A stretch of DNA of 44,330 bases from Deltaproteobacteria bacterium (lineage in GTDB: Bacteria; Myxococcota_A; Polyangia; Haliangiales; JADYYK01), in assembly GCA_020853705.1 (NCBI GenBank), contig JADYYK010000033.1, positions 1 to 44,330 on the forward strand, in the 5' to 3' direction. The notes below the pieces were generated by a model. The model was not told where the DNA came from. It saw nothing but the letters and a program-made list of their open reading frames with translations, and did not search any database. Below, piece after piece: positions 20,235-28,581 of the stretch (within the stretch, counting starts at the first letter, position 1; every line of letters begins with the position of its first letter). Position numbers and translations under genes: made by a program.

Positions 20235-22112
20235 CTAGTTCATGGCACCGGAGACGTTGAGGGCGATGATCTGCGACAGGACGGTGATCTGCGCCTGCAC
20301 GCCGGTGGGAGCGCACGACATCGTGTCGGTGGCGCCGATGACTCTGAAGCTCTGGATCGGGTAGCGCCAGCCCGAGTACTGAACTCGCCAGCGGCAGATC
20401 GGCGTGGTGGTCAAGCACCCGAGGCCCGAGCTGGCGTCGACGAGGATGCGCGTCAACCCGTTGCCATAGCCGTCGAGATAGCCCGGCGTCAGGTTCTGGA
20501 CGGAGCCCCGGACGCCCAGGTTCGAGGCCGCGAAGCTGGTGCCAGCCATCTGTGGAGGATTGAAGTACTGGTCGCCCCAGATGACCGTCAGATCCACACC
20601 GCTCGCCTTGGGGAGGCCATTGGGGCACGGGTTGGAGAACACCGGCGGAATCACCTCGCTCATCGGCGTCTGCGGCACCGGGCGATCCGAGTACATGATG
20701 CGGATCTCGGTCGAGATCGTGGTGTCGGAGTCCCAGACCCCGTTCGGGCCATCCCACACGTTGTTGGCGGGAGCGTCGTCGATGTAGGTCTCTCCAGGGT
20801 CCCAGACCCCATTGTCGTCGGCATCGACGAAGGCCTCGCCCTGATCGATGAAGCGCTCGCCCGGGTCGCGCGTGCCGTTCGAGTTGTTGTCGAAGAACTT
20901 CTCTTCGCCGCGCAGGTACGCGATCACAGTGACCAGACTGTCGCGCGGATTCAGCGTCAGCGCGCCGACCGGCTGTGACGGCTCGGCGTCACGCCCGATC
21001 GGATACTGGGTGGGAAGGGCCGGCAGGGGCGCGACATCGACAGGAGGGTAGGTCCCTGCGGTCGAGAAGACGAAGTTGCCGCGGCCCTCATCGTTGTTCA
21101 TGCCCATGGTGTCGTAGGGCTTGGTCGCGACCGAGTTGGGCACGGTGCCGGCCTCGGTCTTGAAGTTGACCGAGGTCCCGGTGCCGACCGGGTTGTTGTA
21201 GCGATCGACCAGGATGACGCGGCAGTTCGCGGTGTCGATGCGGGGCGGAGTGGGCGAGACGTAGGCGCCGATGTTGATGCGGTCGCACTCGATCTGGAAG
21301 CCCTCGTTGGCGGCCTTGGCGCCGCGGATGCCGATGCTCGGGCTGTTGGTCTCGACGCCCGGCATGTAGGTCGCGGTCACCGCGAAGACGCCGATGAGCA
21401 GGCCCGAATTGACCGTCGCGATGGCGTTGCCACCCGCGTCGGTGACGCCGCTCGCGGTCACCACGGTGCCCGACGGCGGCAAGTTGATCGAGAAGCGAAC
21501 GGTGGCGCCTTCGATCGGCATGCCCAGCGAGTCGGCCAGCCGGAAGGTGACCTGGGCGATCTCGTTGAAGCCCGAGTTGCGGATGCCCATGATGGTGCAG
21601 TTGTTACCGGCGCACCGGGTCGACACCCACGAGATCTGCGGTGTCCCCGAGTCGTTCAGGTTGGCGTCCGCGGGGGCGGCGTCAGGGATCGCGGCGTCGG
21701 GCACCGCGGCGTCGACCGGCTGCGTCGTGATCATGAGCGTGCTCGACGCGCGCGCGGCGTTCCAGGCCGCGGTGATGGTCACCATGCTGGCGCAGCTGGC
21801 GTCGAGCGCCTTGCGGCACGAGAAGATCGCCGTGGCCTTGCCATCGACCAGCGTCTTGATGACGCCGCTGCCGCTGCCGCCCTCGAAGCCGCCCGCGCTG
21901 GCGCCGAGGCTGACCGCGCCGGTCGCGACCGCCCCGTCGGCGTCCTTGACGTCGACCGCCACCATCGCGGTGCCGCCCAGGTCATCGATCGACATCGGGG
22001 TCACCGTCATCGTGATGGTGCCCGTGGGCGTGTCGTCGTCGTCGCCGCCGCAGCCCGCCCACAGCACGACACCCGCGACCAAGGCCAAGCCAGTCCAGCC
22101 AGAACGAGCCAT
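20235..22112 (-). CDS. Lipoprotein with bacterial Ig-like (Big-1) domains
   Basis: A 625-residue predicted surface lipoprotein. The signal peptide ends at LWAGC and is followed by GGDDDD. Ig-like domains can be seen: one at about 30-130, an Ala/Pro/Asp linker at about 140-165, and a Big-1-like domain with AQVTFRLADSLGMPIEGATVRFSI. The region at about 375-440 has EF-hand-like Asp loops (FDNNSNGTRDPGERF, DADDNGVWDPGETY). ATG at 22112 has a GGGAGGG ribosome binding site. Probably adhesin- or invasin-like in structure; function unknown. Confidence 0.85.
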   Translation of the reverse strand: MARSGWTGLALVAGVVLWAGCGGDDDDTPTGTITMTVTPMSIDDLGGTAMVAVDVKDADGAVATGAVSLGASAGGFEGGSGSGVIKTLVDGKATAIFSCRKALDASCASMVTITAAWNAARASSTLMITTQPVDAAVPDAAIPDAAPADANLNDSGTPQISWVSTRCAGNNCTIMGIRNSGFNEIAQVTFRLADSLGMPIEGATVRFSINLPPSGTVVTASGVTDAGGNAIATVNSGLLIGVFAVTATYMPGVETNSPSIGIRGAKAANEGFQIECDRINIGAYVSPTPPRIDTANCRVILVDRYNNPVGTGTSVNFKTEAGTVPNSVATKPYDTMGMNNDEGRGNFVFSTAGTYPPVDVAPLPALPTQYPIGRDAEPSQPVGALTLNPRDSLVTVIAYLRGEEKFFDNNSNGTRDPGERFIDQGEAFVDADDNGVWDPGETYIDDAPANNVWDGPNGVWDSDTTISTEIRIMYSDRPVPQTPMSEVIPPVFSNPCPNGLPKASGVDLTVIWGDQYFNPPQMAGTSFAASNLGVRGSVQNLTPGYLDGYGNGLTRILVDASSGLGCLTTTPICRWRVQYSGWRYPIQSFRVIGATDTMSCAPTGVQAQITVLSQIIALNVSGAMN

Positions 22113-22142
22113 GAAACCCTCCCTGAGCCAATCTACGCCATG

Positions 22143-22164
22143 CCGCCCGTGGGCGGAAATTTCC
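22143..22164. promoter_or_regulatory. Two adjacent palindromes in a divergent promoter
   Basis: CCGCCC-GT-GGGCGG (22143-22156) overlaps the 10-base palindrome GGAAATTTCC (22155-22164). They lie in the 87-base gap between the divergent Ig-like lipoprotein and the Cys-cluster gene. The AT-rich core in such GC-rich DNA suggests an operator or promoter element. No matching regulator is encoded next to it. Confidence 0.45.
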
Positions 22165-22199
22165 CCACACCCGGGCCCCTGCAAGGGTACCGTCGATCC

Positions 22200-23618
22200 G
22201 TGAAACCTGCGCTGGTTCCTGGCGCCTTCGTGCGCACCTATGTAGGCGAGGTCGGTCGCACCTGGGTCCTCATCTTCGGCATGCCGGCCCACCGCGTCCG
22301 GCTGGATCTGACCGATCGTGTGCTGTGTGACCACGCCGACGGTCGGCGCGACATCCTCGAGCTGGCCGAGCTGGCGAGTGAACGGCTGCAACGCCCGGTC
22401 GGCGCCGCCGAGGTCGACGAGCGCATCGGCCGCCTGGTCAGCCTGCGCGGCATGGTCGCCGGCGACCAGCTGACCATGGTCGAACCCCAGATCAACAACC
22501 TGGTGTCGCGCCCGCTCGACGCCGCAGCTGCGGCACTTTTGTCGGTCGTGACCAGCGGCGCCCGCACCGGCTGCCACATGCGCGGCGGCTGCTGTCGCCT
22601 GTACGACCGCATCGGCCTGACCCCCGAGGACGCCGCCAATGTGCGCGAGGCCTTCGCCGAGGACGAGCTGACCCCCGGCGGCCTGTCGCTGGAGACCGCC
22701 CTGCGCGCCGACGGCTTCGGCGGCCATGACGAGCTGGCCGTCGCCGTGGTCGACGGCGCCTGTGTGCTGCTCGACGCCGAGGAGAAGTGCACCGTGCACG
22801 CGCGCCTGGGCATCGACAAGAAGCCCGCCGGCTGCCGCCAGTACCCGCTGCGCGACGTCGCGGTCGGCGACCAGCTGCACGTCGGCCTGGCCGTCGAGTG
22901 CCGCTGCATCCTCGACTTCGCCGAGACCGGCGACCCGCTGGATACCAGCGAGCTCCTGACCCGGCGCCGCTTCATCGGCGAGGTCGAGGAGGTCGCGCGC
23001 ACCGTCGGGGTCAGCTCGCGGGTGCGCTGGCCGCGCGCCGACTACCTGGCCTGGCGCGAGCGCGCCCTGGCCGCGCTGCCCGGCGAGCCCGACCTGGTGG
23101 TGTGGGCGCTGCGCGAGGCCGCGGTCGCCGCCGGCGCCCCCGGCGGTCCGCCCGAGCTGGTGCTGCGCTCGATGTCGCCGGTGATCGCCGATCTGGCGCG
23201 CTACTTCCGCAACCAGGCCCGCGACATCTCCGAGGTCTACTCCGCGAACGATCTCGAGCTGGAGCTGTTCGGCTGGGCCGCCGAGGCCATGGCCATCCTC
23301 GATGACCGCACCCACCCGGCCTCCAGCCCCGACGTCATCCTGTCGCCGCTGCCCGGCGAGCGCTTCTACGTCGAGCAGCTGGTGTTCTCGCACAACCTCC
23401 TGCGCAGCAAGACCCTGACCAGCGCGCTGGGCGGCCTGGCCATCCGGCTGGCCGCGGCGCGGGTCGGCGCCGGCATGCGCCTCGACCCCCGCCTGCACCA
23501 GCTCAGCGCCATGGAGGTGCTTTTTCGTGCCCACGGCGCCGGCTACCTGGTAGACACCGATGCTCACGAGATCGAGCGGGCGCTGGGCCTCCCCGAGCCC
23601 CAGCAGGAGACGACATGA
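22200..23618 (+). CDS. YkgJ/FliB-family cysteine-cluster protein with PqqD-like N-terminus
   Basis: A 472-residue soluble protein from the GTG at 22200. The middle holds a Cys cluster of the YkgJ family (PF03692, the family of flagellin lysine methylase FliB): C125, C131, C132, C188, C197, C212, then C234 and C236, in TGCHMRGGCCRLY, EEKCTVH and PAGCRQYPL. It probably binds iron-sulfur or zinc. Residues about 5-90 (HADGRRDILELAELASER ... GAAEVDERIGRLVSLRGMV) read like a PqqD-type winged helix, the fold of RiPP recognition elements; this is my reading by eye. Residues 240-472 are mostly helical and unassigned. The stop overlaps the next ATG. Confidence 0.82.
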   Translation: MKPALVPGAFVRTYVGEVGRTWVLIFGMPAHRVRLDLTDRVLCDHADGRRDILELAELASERLQRPVGAAEVDERIGRLVSLRGMVAGDQLTMVEPQINNLVSRPLDAAAAALLSVVTSGARTGCHMRGGCCRLYDRIGLTPEDAANVREAFAEDELTPGGLSLETALRADGFGGHDELAVAVVDGACVLLDAEEKCTVHARLGIDKKPAGCRQYPLRDVAVGDQLHVGLAVECRCILDFAETGDPLDTSELLTRRRFIGEVEEVARTVGVSSRVRWPRADYLAWRERALAALPGEPDLVVWALREAAVAAGAPGGPPELVLRSMSPVIADLARYFRNQARDISEVYSANDLELELFGWAAEAMAILDDRTHPASSPDVILSPLPGERFYVEQLVFSHNLLRSKTLTSALGGLAIRLAAARVGAGMRLDPRLHQLSAMEVLFRAHGAGYLVDTDAHEIERALGLPEPQQETT

Positions 23619-25807
23619 AGACCACCAGCCGCTTCGTCCTGGTCCTGTGCGCGCTGACCATCGGCAGCTGTGACGCCGAGGATCCCGCCCCCAGCGGGAG
23701 CGACACCAGCGCCGAGTGCACGGTGCGCCTGACCCCGTCCGCCAACGACCAGGTCAACGTGCAGACCGCCCTCATCGAGGCCGGCTCGGGCGCCGTGCTG
23801 TGCTTCGACGACGGCACCTACAGCTTCAGCGAGGAGCTGGAGCTGGTCGCGCGCAACGTCAAGCTGCGCGGCACCAAGCGCGGCGCGGTGTGGGACTTCA
23901 AGGGCCAGCTCGGCGGCGGCAACGGCCTGTCGGTCACCGGCGACGGCTTCGTGATGGAGGACCTGTGGGTCAAGAACACCAAGGGTGACGGCGTGCGTGC
24001 CCTGGGCGTCGATGGCGTGACCTTTCGCCGGGTCAAGGTGACCTGGGACGCCGGCTCGGTCGAGACCAACGGGGCCTACGCGGTGTACCCCATCGGCTCG
24101 CGCAACGTGCTGGTCGAGAGCTGCGAGATCGTCGGGGCCTCGGACGCCGGCGTCTATGTCGGCCAGTCCAGCCAGATCATCGTGCGCAACAACCTGGTGC
24201 ACGGCAACGTCGCCGGCATCGAGATCGAGAACTCGGTCGACGCCGACGTCTACAACAACCACGCCTACGACAACACCGCGGGCATCCTGGTCTTCAACCT
24301 GCCCGGCCTGCCGGTCAAGGACGGCCGGCGCACCCGCGTGTTCATGAACCTGGTCGAGAACAACAACCGGCTCAACTTCGCCGGCGGCGGCATCGTCGCC
24401 TTCGTGCCGTCGGGCCTCGGCTTCATGCTGATGGCCAACGACGAGACCGAGGTGTTCCAGAACACCGTGCGCGGCAACGACTCCACCGGCCTTCTGGCGG
24501 TGTCGTACCAGACCACCAACATGCCGTTCACCGACACCGCCTACGACCCCTATGGCGAGCGGCTGTTCGTGAACGACAACATGTTCACCGGCAACGGCAA
24601 CCAGCCCGCGGGCCTGCTGCTGCTGGCCGAGAAGCCCAAGCTGGAGGACATCCTGTGGGACGGCCGCGTCGATCCGGCCAAGAACAACGCCGACAAGAGC
24701 CTGTCGCTGTGCCTGAAGAACAACGGTGGCGCGACCTATCGCAACGTCGACGCCGCCGGCCTGTTCCGTAACCAGACCACCGACGCCAGCCAGCACGACT
24801 GCACCCACCCGCCGCTGGCCAAGCTGCCCTTCGAGACCCTGGCCGAGTACAAGCTGTTCACCGGCACCGGCCAGGCCCAGGAGCCGGCCACCGGCGTGCT
24901 GCCCTACAGCGTGGCGGCGCCGCTGTTCGCCGACTTCTCGGGCAAGCACCGCTTCGTCAAGGTGCCCGCCAACCAGAAGATCACCTACCAGCCCGACGGG
25001 GTGTGGCAGTTTCCGTCCGGGACCATCCTGGTCAAGACCTTCTCGTACCTGGCCGACGAGCGCAATCCGGCCGCCGGCGAGCGCATGATCGAGACCCGCC
25101 TGCTCATCAAGGACCCCACCGGCTGGACCGCGCACACCTACCTGTGGACGCCGTCGCAGAGCCAGGCCGACGCGCGCCGCCTGGTCGCCGGCACCCGCGT
25201 CGACGTGACCTGGATCGACGCCGCCGGGACCCCGCAGGCCAACGCCTACCGGGTGCCCAACATCATCCAGTGCGGTGGCTGCCACGGCACCAAGCTGGAC
25301 ACCCTGGGGCTGCGCACCCGGCAGATGAACCGCGACCGCGACTATGGCGCCGGCCCGGTCAACCAGATCGATCACCTGGCCAGCCTGGGCCTGTTCACCA
25401 CCCCGCCGCAGCCGCTGGCCGAGCGCGCGCGTCTGGTCGACCCGAGCAACGTCGCGGAGCCGCTGGAGGACCGTGCCCGGTCCTACCTCGACGCCAACTG
25501 CGCGCACTGTCACAACGCGGCGGGCGCCGCGCGCAACTCGAACCTGCTCCTGAATCGCGAGACCACCTCGAAGCTGGACCTCGGCGTGTGCCGCACCCCG
25601 GTCGCCGCCGGTCGCGGCGCCGGCGGTCGCAAGCACGACATCGTGCCCGGCAAGCCCGACGAGTCGATCATGATCTTCCGCGTCGAGTCGACCGAGCCCG
25701 ACATCAAGATGCCCGAGATGCCGACCGCGCTGCCCGATCCTGCCGGCGCGCGCCTGCTGCGCGACTGGATCATGGCGATGACGCCGGAGGGCTGCCCGGG
25801 AGGCTGA
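23615..25807 (+). CDS. Exported parallel beta-helix / diheme cytochrome c fusion
   Basis: A 730-residue predicted lipoprotein (signal peptide with GSC, lipidated C19). Residues about 40-390 are a right-handed parallel beta-helix (repeats such as [20 protein letters not shown], with asparagine ladders). Residues about 400-730 resemble the SO2930/HNE_0200-type diheme cytochrome family (TIGR03806), with haem motifs CGGCH at 553-557 and CAHCH at 629-633. As I recall, the beta-helix family TIGR03805 and TIGR03806 normally occur as neighbouring genes; here they form one chain. Expected outside the inner membrane. Coupled to the Cys-cluster gene by ATGA. Confidence 0.9.
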   Translation: MKTTSRFVLVLCALTIGSCDAEDPAPSGSDTSAECTVRLTPSANDQVNVQTALIEAGSGAVLCFDDGTYSFSEELELVARNVKLRGTKRGAVWDFKGQLGGGNGLSVTGDGFVMEDLWVKNTKGDGVRALGVDGVTFRRVKVTWDAGSVETNGAYAVYPIGSRNVLVESCEIVGASDAGVYVGQSSQIIVRNNLVHGNVAGIEIENSVDADVYNNHAYDNTAGILVFNLPGLPVKDGRRTRVFMNLVENNNRLNFAGGGIVAFVPSGLGFMLMANDETEVFQNTVRGNDSTGLLAVSYQTTNMPFTDTAYDPYGERLFVNDNMFTGNGNQPAGLLLLAEKPKLEDILWDGRVDPAKNNADKSLSLCLKNNGGATYRNVDAAGLFRNQTTDASQHDCTHPPLAKLPFETLAEYKLFTGTGQAQEPATGVLPYSVAAPLFADFSGKHRFVKVPANQKITYQPDGVWQFPSGTILVKTFSYLADERNPAAGERMIETRLLIKDPTGWTAHTYLWTPSQSQADARRLVAGTRVDVTWIDAAGTPQANAYRVPNIIQCGGCHGTKLDTLGLRTRQMNRDRDYGAGPVNQIDHLASLGLFTTPPQPLAERARLVDPSNVAEPLEDRARSYLDANCAHCHNAAGAARNSNLLLNRETTSKLDLGVCRTPVAAGRGAGGRKHDIVPGKPDESIMIFRVESTEPDIKMPEMPTALPDPAGARLLRDWIMAMTPEGCPGG

Positions 25808-25809
25808 GA

Positions 25810-25889
25810 GAGCCGGACAGACAGGGAGCCGGACAGACAGGCGACAGGCGACAGGCAACAGGCGACAGGGAATGGGGGATGGGGGATGG
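25810..25889. repeat. Mosaic of short tandem repeats in convergent gap
   Basis: Two copies of a 16-mer (GAGCCGGACAGACAGG, 25810-25841) run into four copies of a 7-mer (CGACAGG with one variant, 25842-25869), then two GGGGGAT-like 7-mers (to about 25889). The whole gap between the cytochrome and kinase stops is repeat. There is no clear terminator stem. Confidence 0.8.
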
Positions 25890-25894
25890 GGACG

Positions 25895-27718
25895 CTATTT
25901 CTGGGCGGCGGCGAGGTCGCGGTCGAGGCGGCGCAGCTGCTCGAGGACGTCGGGGCGCATCGCTTCGGTGCGCAGCGCGGTGGCGAAGGGGATGTCGAAG
26001 TAGCGCTTGCGCAGGGCGGCGGCCTGCGGATGGCCGGCGCGTACCAGCTTGTCGACGGTGGCGCCGGTGGCCTGGTAGCGGGCCTTGAGTTGCGTGGTGG
26101 TGATGGCGGCGGCGGGCGACGCCGTGGCCGAGGGGGTCGGGCGCGGTGAGGCGGTGGCCGAGGGGGTCGGGCGTGGTGAGGCGGTGGCGGTCGGGCGTGG
26201 TGAGGCGGTGGCGGTCGGGCGCGGTGAGGCGGTGGCGGTCGGGCGCGGTGAGGCGGTCGGGGAGGGCGACAGCGCGGGTGTAGAAGGCTCGACCGTCGGG
26301 GACGGCGTCGGCTCGACGGTCGCGGGGGCGAGCGGTGAGACCGAGGGCGACGGCGAGGCGTTGTCAGCGACGCTGGGCAAGGGCGGGCTGGCGGGGCGCT
26401 GCTGCTTCTTGCCGCGCAGCGCAAAGGTGAGGATGGCCGCGACCGCGACCAGGCCGACGACGCCGGCCACCAGCATCAGCGGCTTGCGTCGACCACCGGT
26501 CGGGGCAACCGGCTCGCTCTCACCGCTGATGGGATCGACGTGGGTCGCGACCGCGGCAGCCACCGGCACGGGCGGGATCGCGACCATCGACGCCGGCAGC
26601 GAGAGGCTCGGCTCGGCGCTCGGACTCGGACTCGGACTCGGACTCGGACTCGCACTCGCACTCGCACTTGCACTTGCACTTGCACTTGCACTTGGACTCG
26701 CACTCGGACTCGTGGCGGCGCTCGGACGCACACTGCCCAGCCGCTGCGGCACCGGCGCGAGCTCCTCCAGCGCAGCCAGCGCCTCGCCAGCATCCGCGAA
26801 GCGATCGCTCGCCTTCTTCTCGATGAGCCGCATCACCACCTGCTCGAGCGCCACCGGCAGCTCGAGCTCCGGCGCCACCGTCGACATCGAGGGCGCCTTC
26901 TCATAGGCGTTGCGCCGCATCACCAGCGCGCGATCGGCGTCCTCGAACGGCATGTGTCCGGTCAGCATCTCGAACATGGTGATGCCCAGGCTGTACAGGT
27001 CGGCGCGCCCATCGACTGGCTCGTCGAAGGCCTGCTCGGGCGACATGTACTCCGGTGTCCCCAGGATGAAGCGCCCCGTGGTCAGCCGCCCCGCGCCGAG
27101 ATCCTTCTCGGGCATCACCGCCAGTCCGAAGTCGACGATCTTGGGCACCTCGGTGGCGCCATCGCGCACCACGATCACGTTGGCCGGCTTGAAGTCCCGA
27201 TGCACCAGGCCAACGCCATGCGCATGCGCCAGCCCGCGCAAGAGGCCCATCGACAGCCCCACCACCCGCGGCCACGGCAGCGGCGCCTCGGCATCGAGCA
27301 CGTTGGCCAGATCCTGGCCCTCGACGTAGGTCATGGCCAGATACAGCAGCTTCTGTGGCGTCTCCCCGAAGTCGACCACCGAGACCACGTTGGGGTGATC
27401 CATGCGGCTGGCCGCCTCGGCCTCGCGCGCGAAGCGGGCCCGCATGCGCGGATCCGCCGCCAGCTCGCCGAACAGGACCTTGAGCGCGAAGCGCCGGCTG
27501 ACCCGGTTGTGGCGCGCGCGGTACACCCGCCCCATGCCGCCCTGGCCGAGAAAGCCGTCGATCACGTAGCGATCCGCGAACGGCTTCCCGATCAGCGGAT
27601 CGGTGACCAGCGGCGCCAGCTTGCCGCCGTCCTGCGGGCACAGCGCGAACGCGGTGCGGAACACCGCGCCGCAGGTGTCGCACAGCAGCGGGACGTCGCT
27701 CTCGGCAGCCGCGGTCAA
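25895..27718 (-). CDS. Hanks-type Ser/Thr protein kinase, one membrane segment
   Basis: A 607-residue kinase. A zinc-ribbon-like start (C13, C16, C27 in CDTCG/CPQDGG) leads into the kinase domain at about 48-320: GQGGMGRVY, K80, E99, catalytic D175 in HRDFKPANV, D196 in DFG, and GTPEYMSPEQ. A Ser/Ala/Pro dipeptide run (about 337-370), a membrane helix (about 408-430) and a second Pro/Ser/Thr/Ala repeat linker follow, with a small helical C-terminal domain. The start is TTG, overlapping the upstream stop (TTGA). Last gene of a four-gene operon; its target may include FHA proteins such as the activator at 9663, which is speculation. Confidence 0.94.
   Translation of the reverse strand: MTAAAESDVPLLCDTCGAVFRTAFALCPQDGGKLAPLVTDPLIGKPFADRYVIDGFLGQGGMGRVYRARHNRVSRRFALKVLFGELAADPRMRARFAREAEAASRMDHPNVVSVVDFGETPQKLLYLAMTYVEGQDLANVLDAEAPLPWPRVVGLSMGLLRGLAHAHGVGLVHRDFKPANVIVVRDGATEVPKIVDFGLAVMPEKDLGAGRLTTGRFILGTPEYMSPEQAFDEPVDGRADLYSLGITMFEMLTGHMPFEDADRALVMRRNAYEKAPSMSTVAPELELPVALEQVVMRLIEKKASDRFADAGEALAALEELAPVPQRLGSVRPSAATSPSASPSASASASASASASASPSPSPSPSPSAEPSLSLPASMVAIPPVPVAAAVATHVDPISGESEPVAPTGGRRKPLMLVAGVVGLVAVAAILTFALRGKKQQRPASPPLPSVADNASPSPSVSPLAPATVEPTPSPTVEPSTPALSPSPTASPRPTATASPRPTATASPRPTATASPRPTPSATASPRPTPSATASPAAAITTTQLKARYQATGATVDKLVRAGHPQAAALRKRYFDIPFATALRTEAMRPDVLEQLRRLDRDLAAAQK
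26121..26252. repeat. In-frame 30- and 24-bp repeats in kinase linker
   Basis: Two 30-bp units (26121-26180) are followed by three 24-bp units (26181-26252), nearly identical. The 24-mer is the 30-mer with six bases removed. On the minus strand they encode TASPRPTA-like linker segments in the extracytoplasmic half of the kinase. Confidence 0.88.
26621..26710. repeat. Hexanucleotide repeat in kinase linker, 15 units
   Basis: Fifteen consecutive hexamers of the form YGSACT (CGGACT, CGCACT, TGCACT, TGGACT) encode alternating Ser-Pro and Ser-Ala on the minus strand. Variants cluster in blocks, as expected from stepwise expansion. Length changes of six bases keep the frame. Confidence 0.9.
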
Positions 27719-28581
27719 AACCGCCCGTGCAGGCGCACCCAGGCGCCCTGCGGCGACGCGCTCAGATCCACCGGCAACGCCTCGCCACCCGAGCGCATGT
27801 ACAGAATGATGGCCGCGGTTCCCGCGCCCGCCGCAACAATGAACGACAGGTCGGCGATCAGCGCCCGGTTGTCCATGGTCGACACCCGGTCGTCGATGTC
27901 GGGGCAGTACATGGTGTCACAGCCGGCGTCCCTGGCGTCGCTCTCGGCGCTCAGCGCCAGCAGGCCGAAGGCGGTGCCCGCGACCAGCGCCGCCGCCGCG
28001 ATGCCCCCGCTGATCCACACCCCGCGCGTCAGGTGCCGCCCGCGCCGGCGCACCGGCGGCGGCGTCGGCTCGGGCCCGACCACGGCCGCGGCGCGCAGCT
28101 CGGCGTCCGGGAGCAGCGCCGGCGCCACCTCCGCCAGCTTCACCACCAGGTCGTCCTTGGCCTCGAGCACGATCGACGCCCGCGACACCGCGCGCCCGCT
28201 GGCCACCTCGACCCAGGTCGGGTCGATGGACACCCCGTCGCCAGCCCCCGCGATGACCAGCAGCAAGAGCTCGTCGGCGTCGAGCCGTGTCCCGATGTCC
28301 TTGATGCACGCCGGCGTCGCCACACAGTCGTCGGGCAGGCCGCCGCTGGGCATCCGCGTCGCGGCCTCGGCGCCGGCCACGGTCTCGACCTCGAGCTTGT
28401 CATGCAGCGCATCAGCCAGGGCGGCCGCCAGATCGGCGGCGCGCTGGTCGTCGACATTGACGCTCAGCGCGACGACCACGCCGACCCGCGGCACACGCGC
28501 CAGCGCCGGCGTCGCGGCGGCCGCGACCAGCGCCACACCGAGCGCGACGATCAGGGGGCGAAGGCGAGCACGGTGCGACAA
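27715..28581 (-). CDS. Exported or membrane protein, unknown function
   Basis: I place the start at the TTG at 28581, inside the end of the preceding gene. It has a GGAGGGG ribosome binding site and gives the signal sequence MSHRARLRPLIVALGVALVA. Later starts (CTG at 28554, GTG at 28536) lose the basic n-region. The 288 residues have a periplasmic alpha/beta region (about 30-170) with a Cys pair (DDCVATPAC), a membrane helix at about 195-215, and a second hydrophobic segment near 245-262 after CDTMYC. The build recalls other myxobacterial proteins encoded beside Ser/Thr kinases. Function unknown. Confidence 0.72.
   Translation of the reverse strand: MSHRARLRPLIVALGVALVAAAATPALARVPRVGVVVALSVNVDDQRAADLAAALADALHDKLEVETVAGAEAATRMPSGGLPDDCVATPACIKDIGTRLDADELLLLVIAGAGDGVSIDPTWVEVASGRAVSRASIVLEAKDDLVVKLAEVAPALLPDAELRAAAVVGPEPTPPPVRRRGRHLTRGVWISGGIAAAALVAGTAFGLLALSAESDARDAGCDTMYCPDIDDRVSTMDNRALIADLSFIVAAGAGTAAIILYMRSGGEALPVDLSASPQGAWVRLHGRF

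Noticed and set aside
23564..25858. 764-codon open frame on the minus strand opposite the cytochrome fusion.
   Set aside because: Same GC-bias effect; the plus strand has signal peptide, beta-helix repeats and haem motifs.
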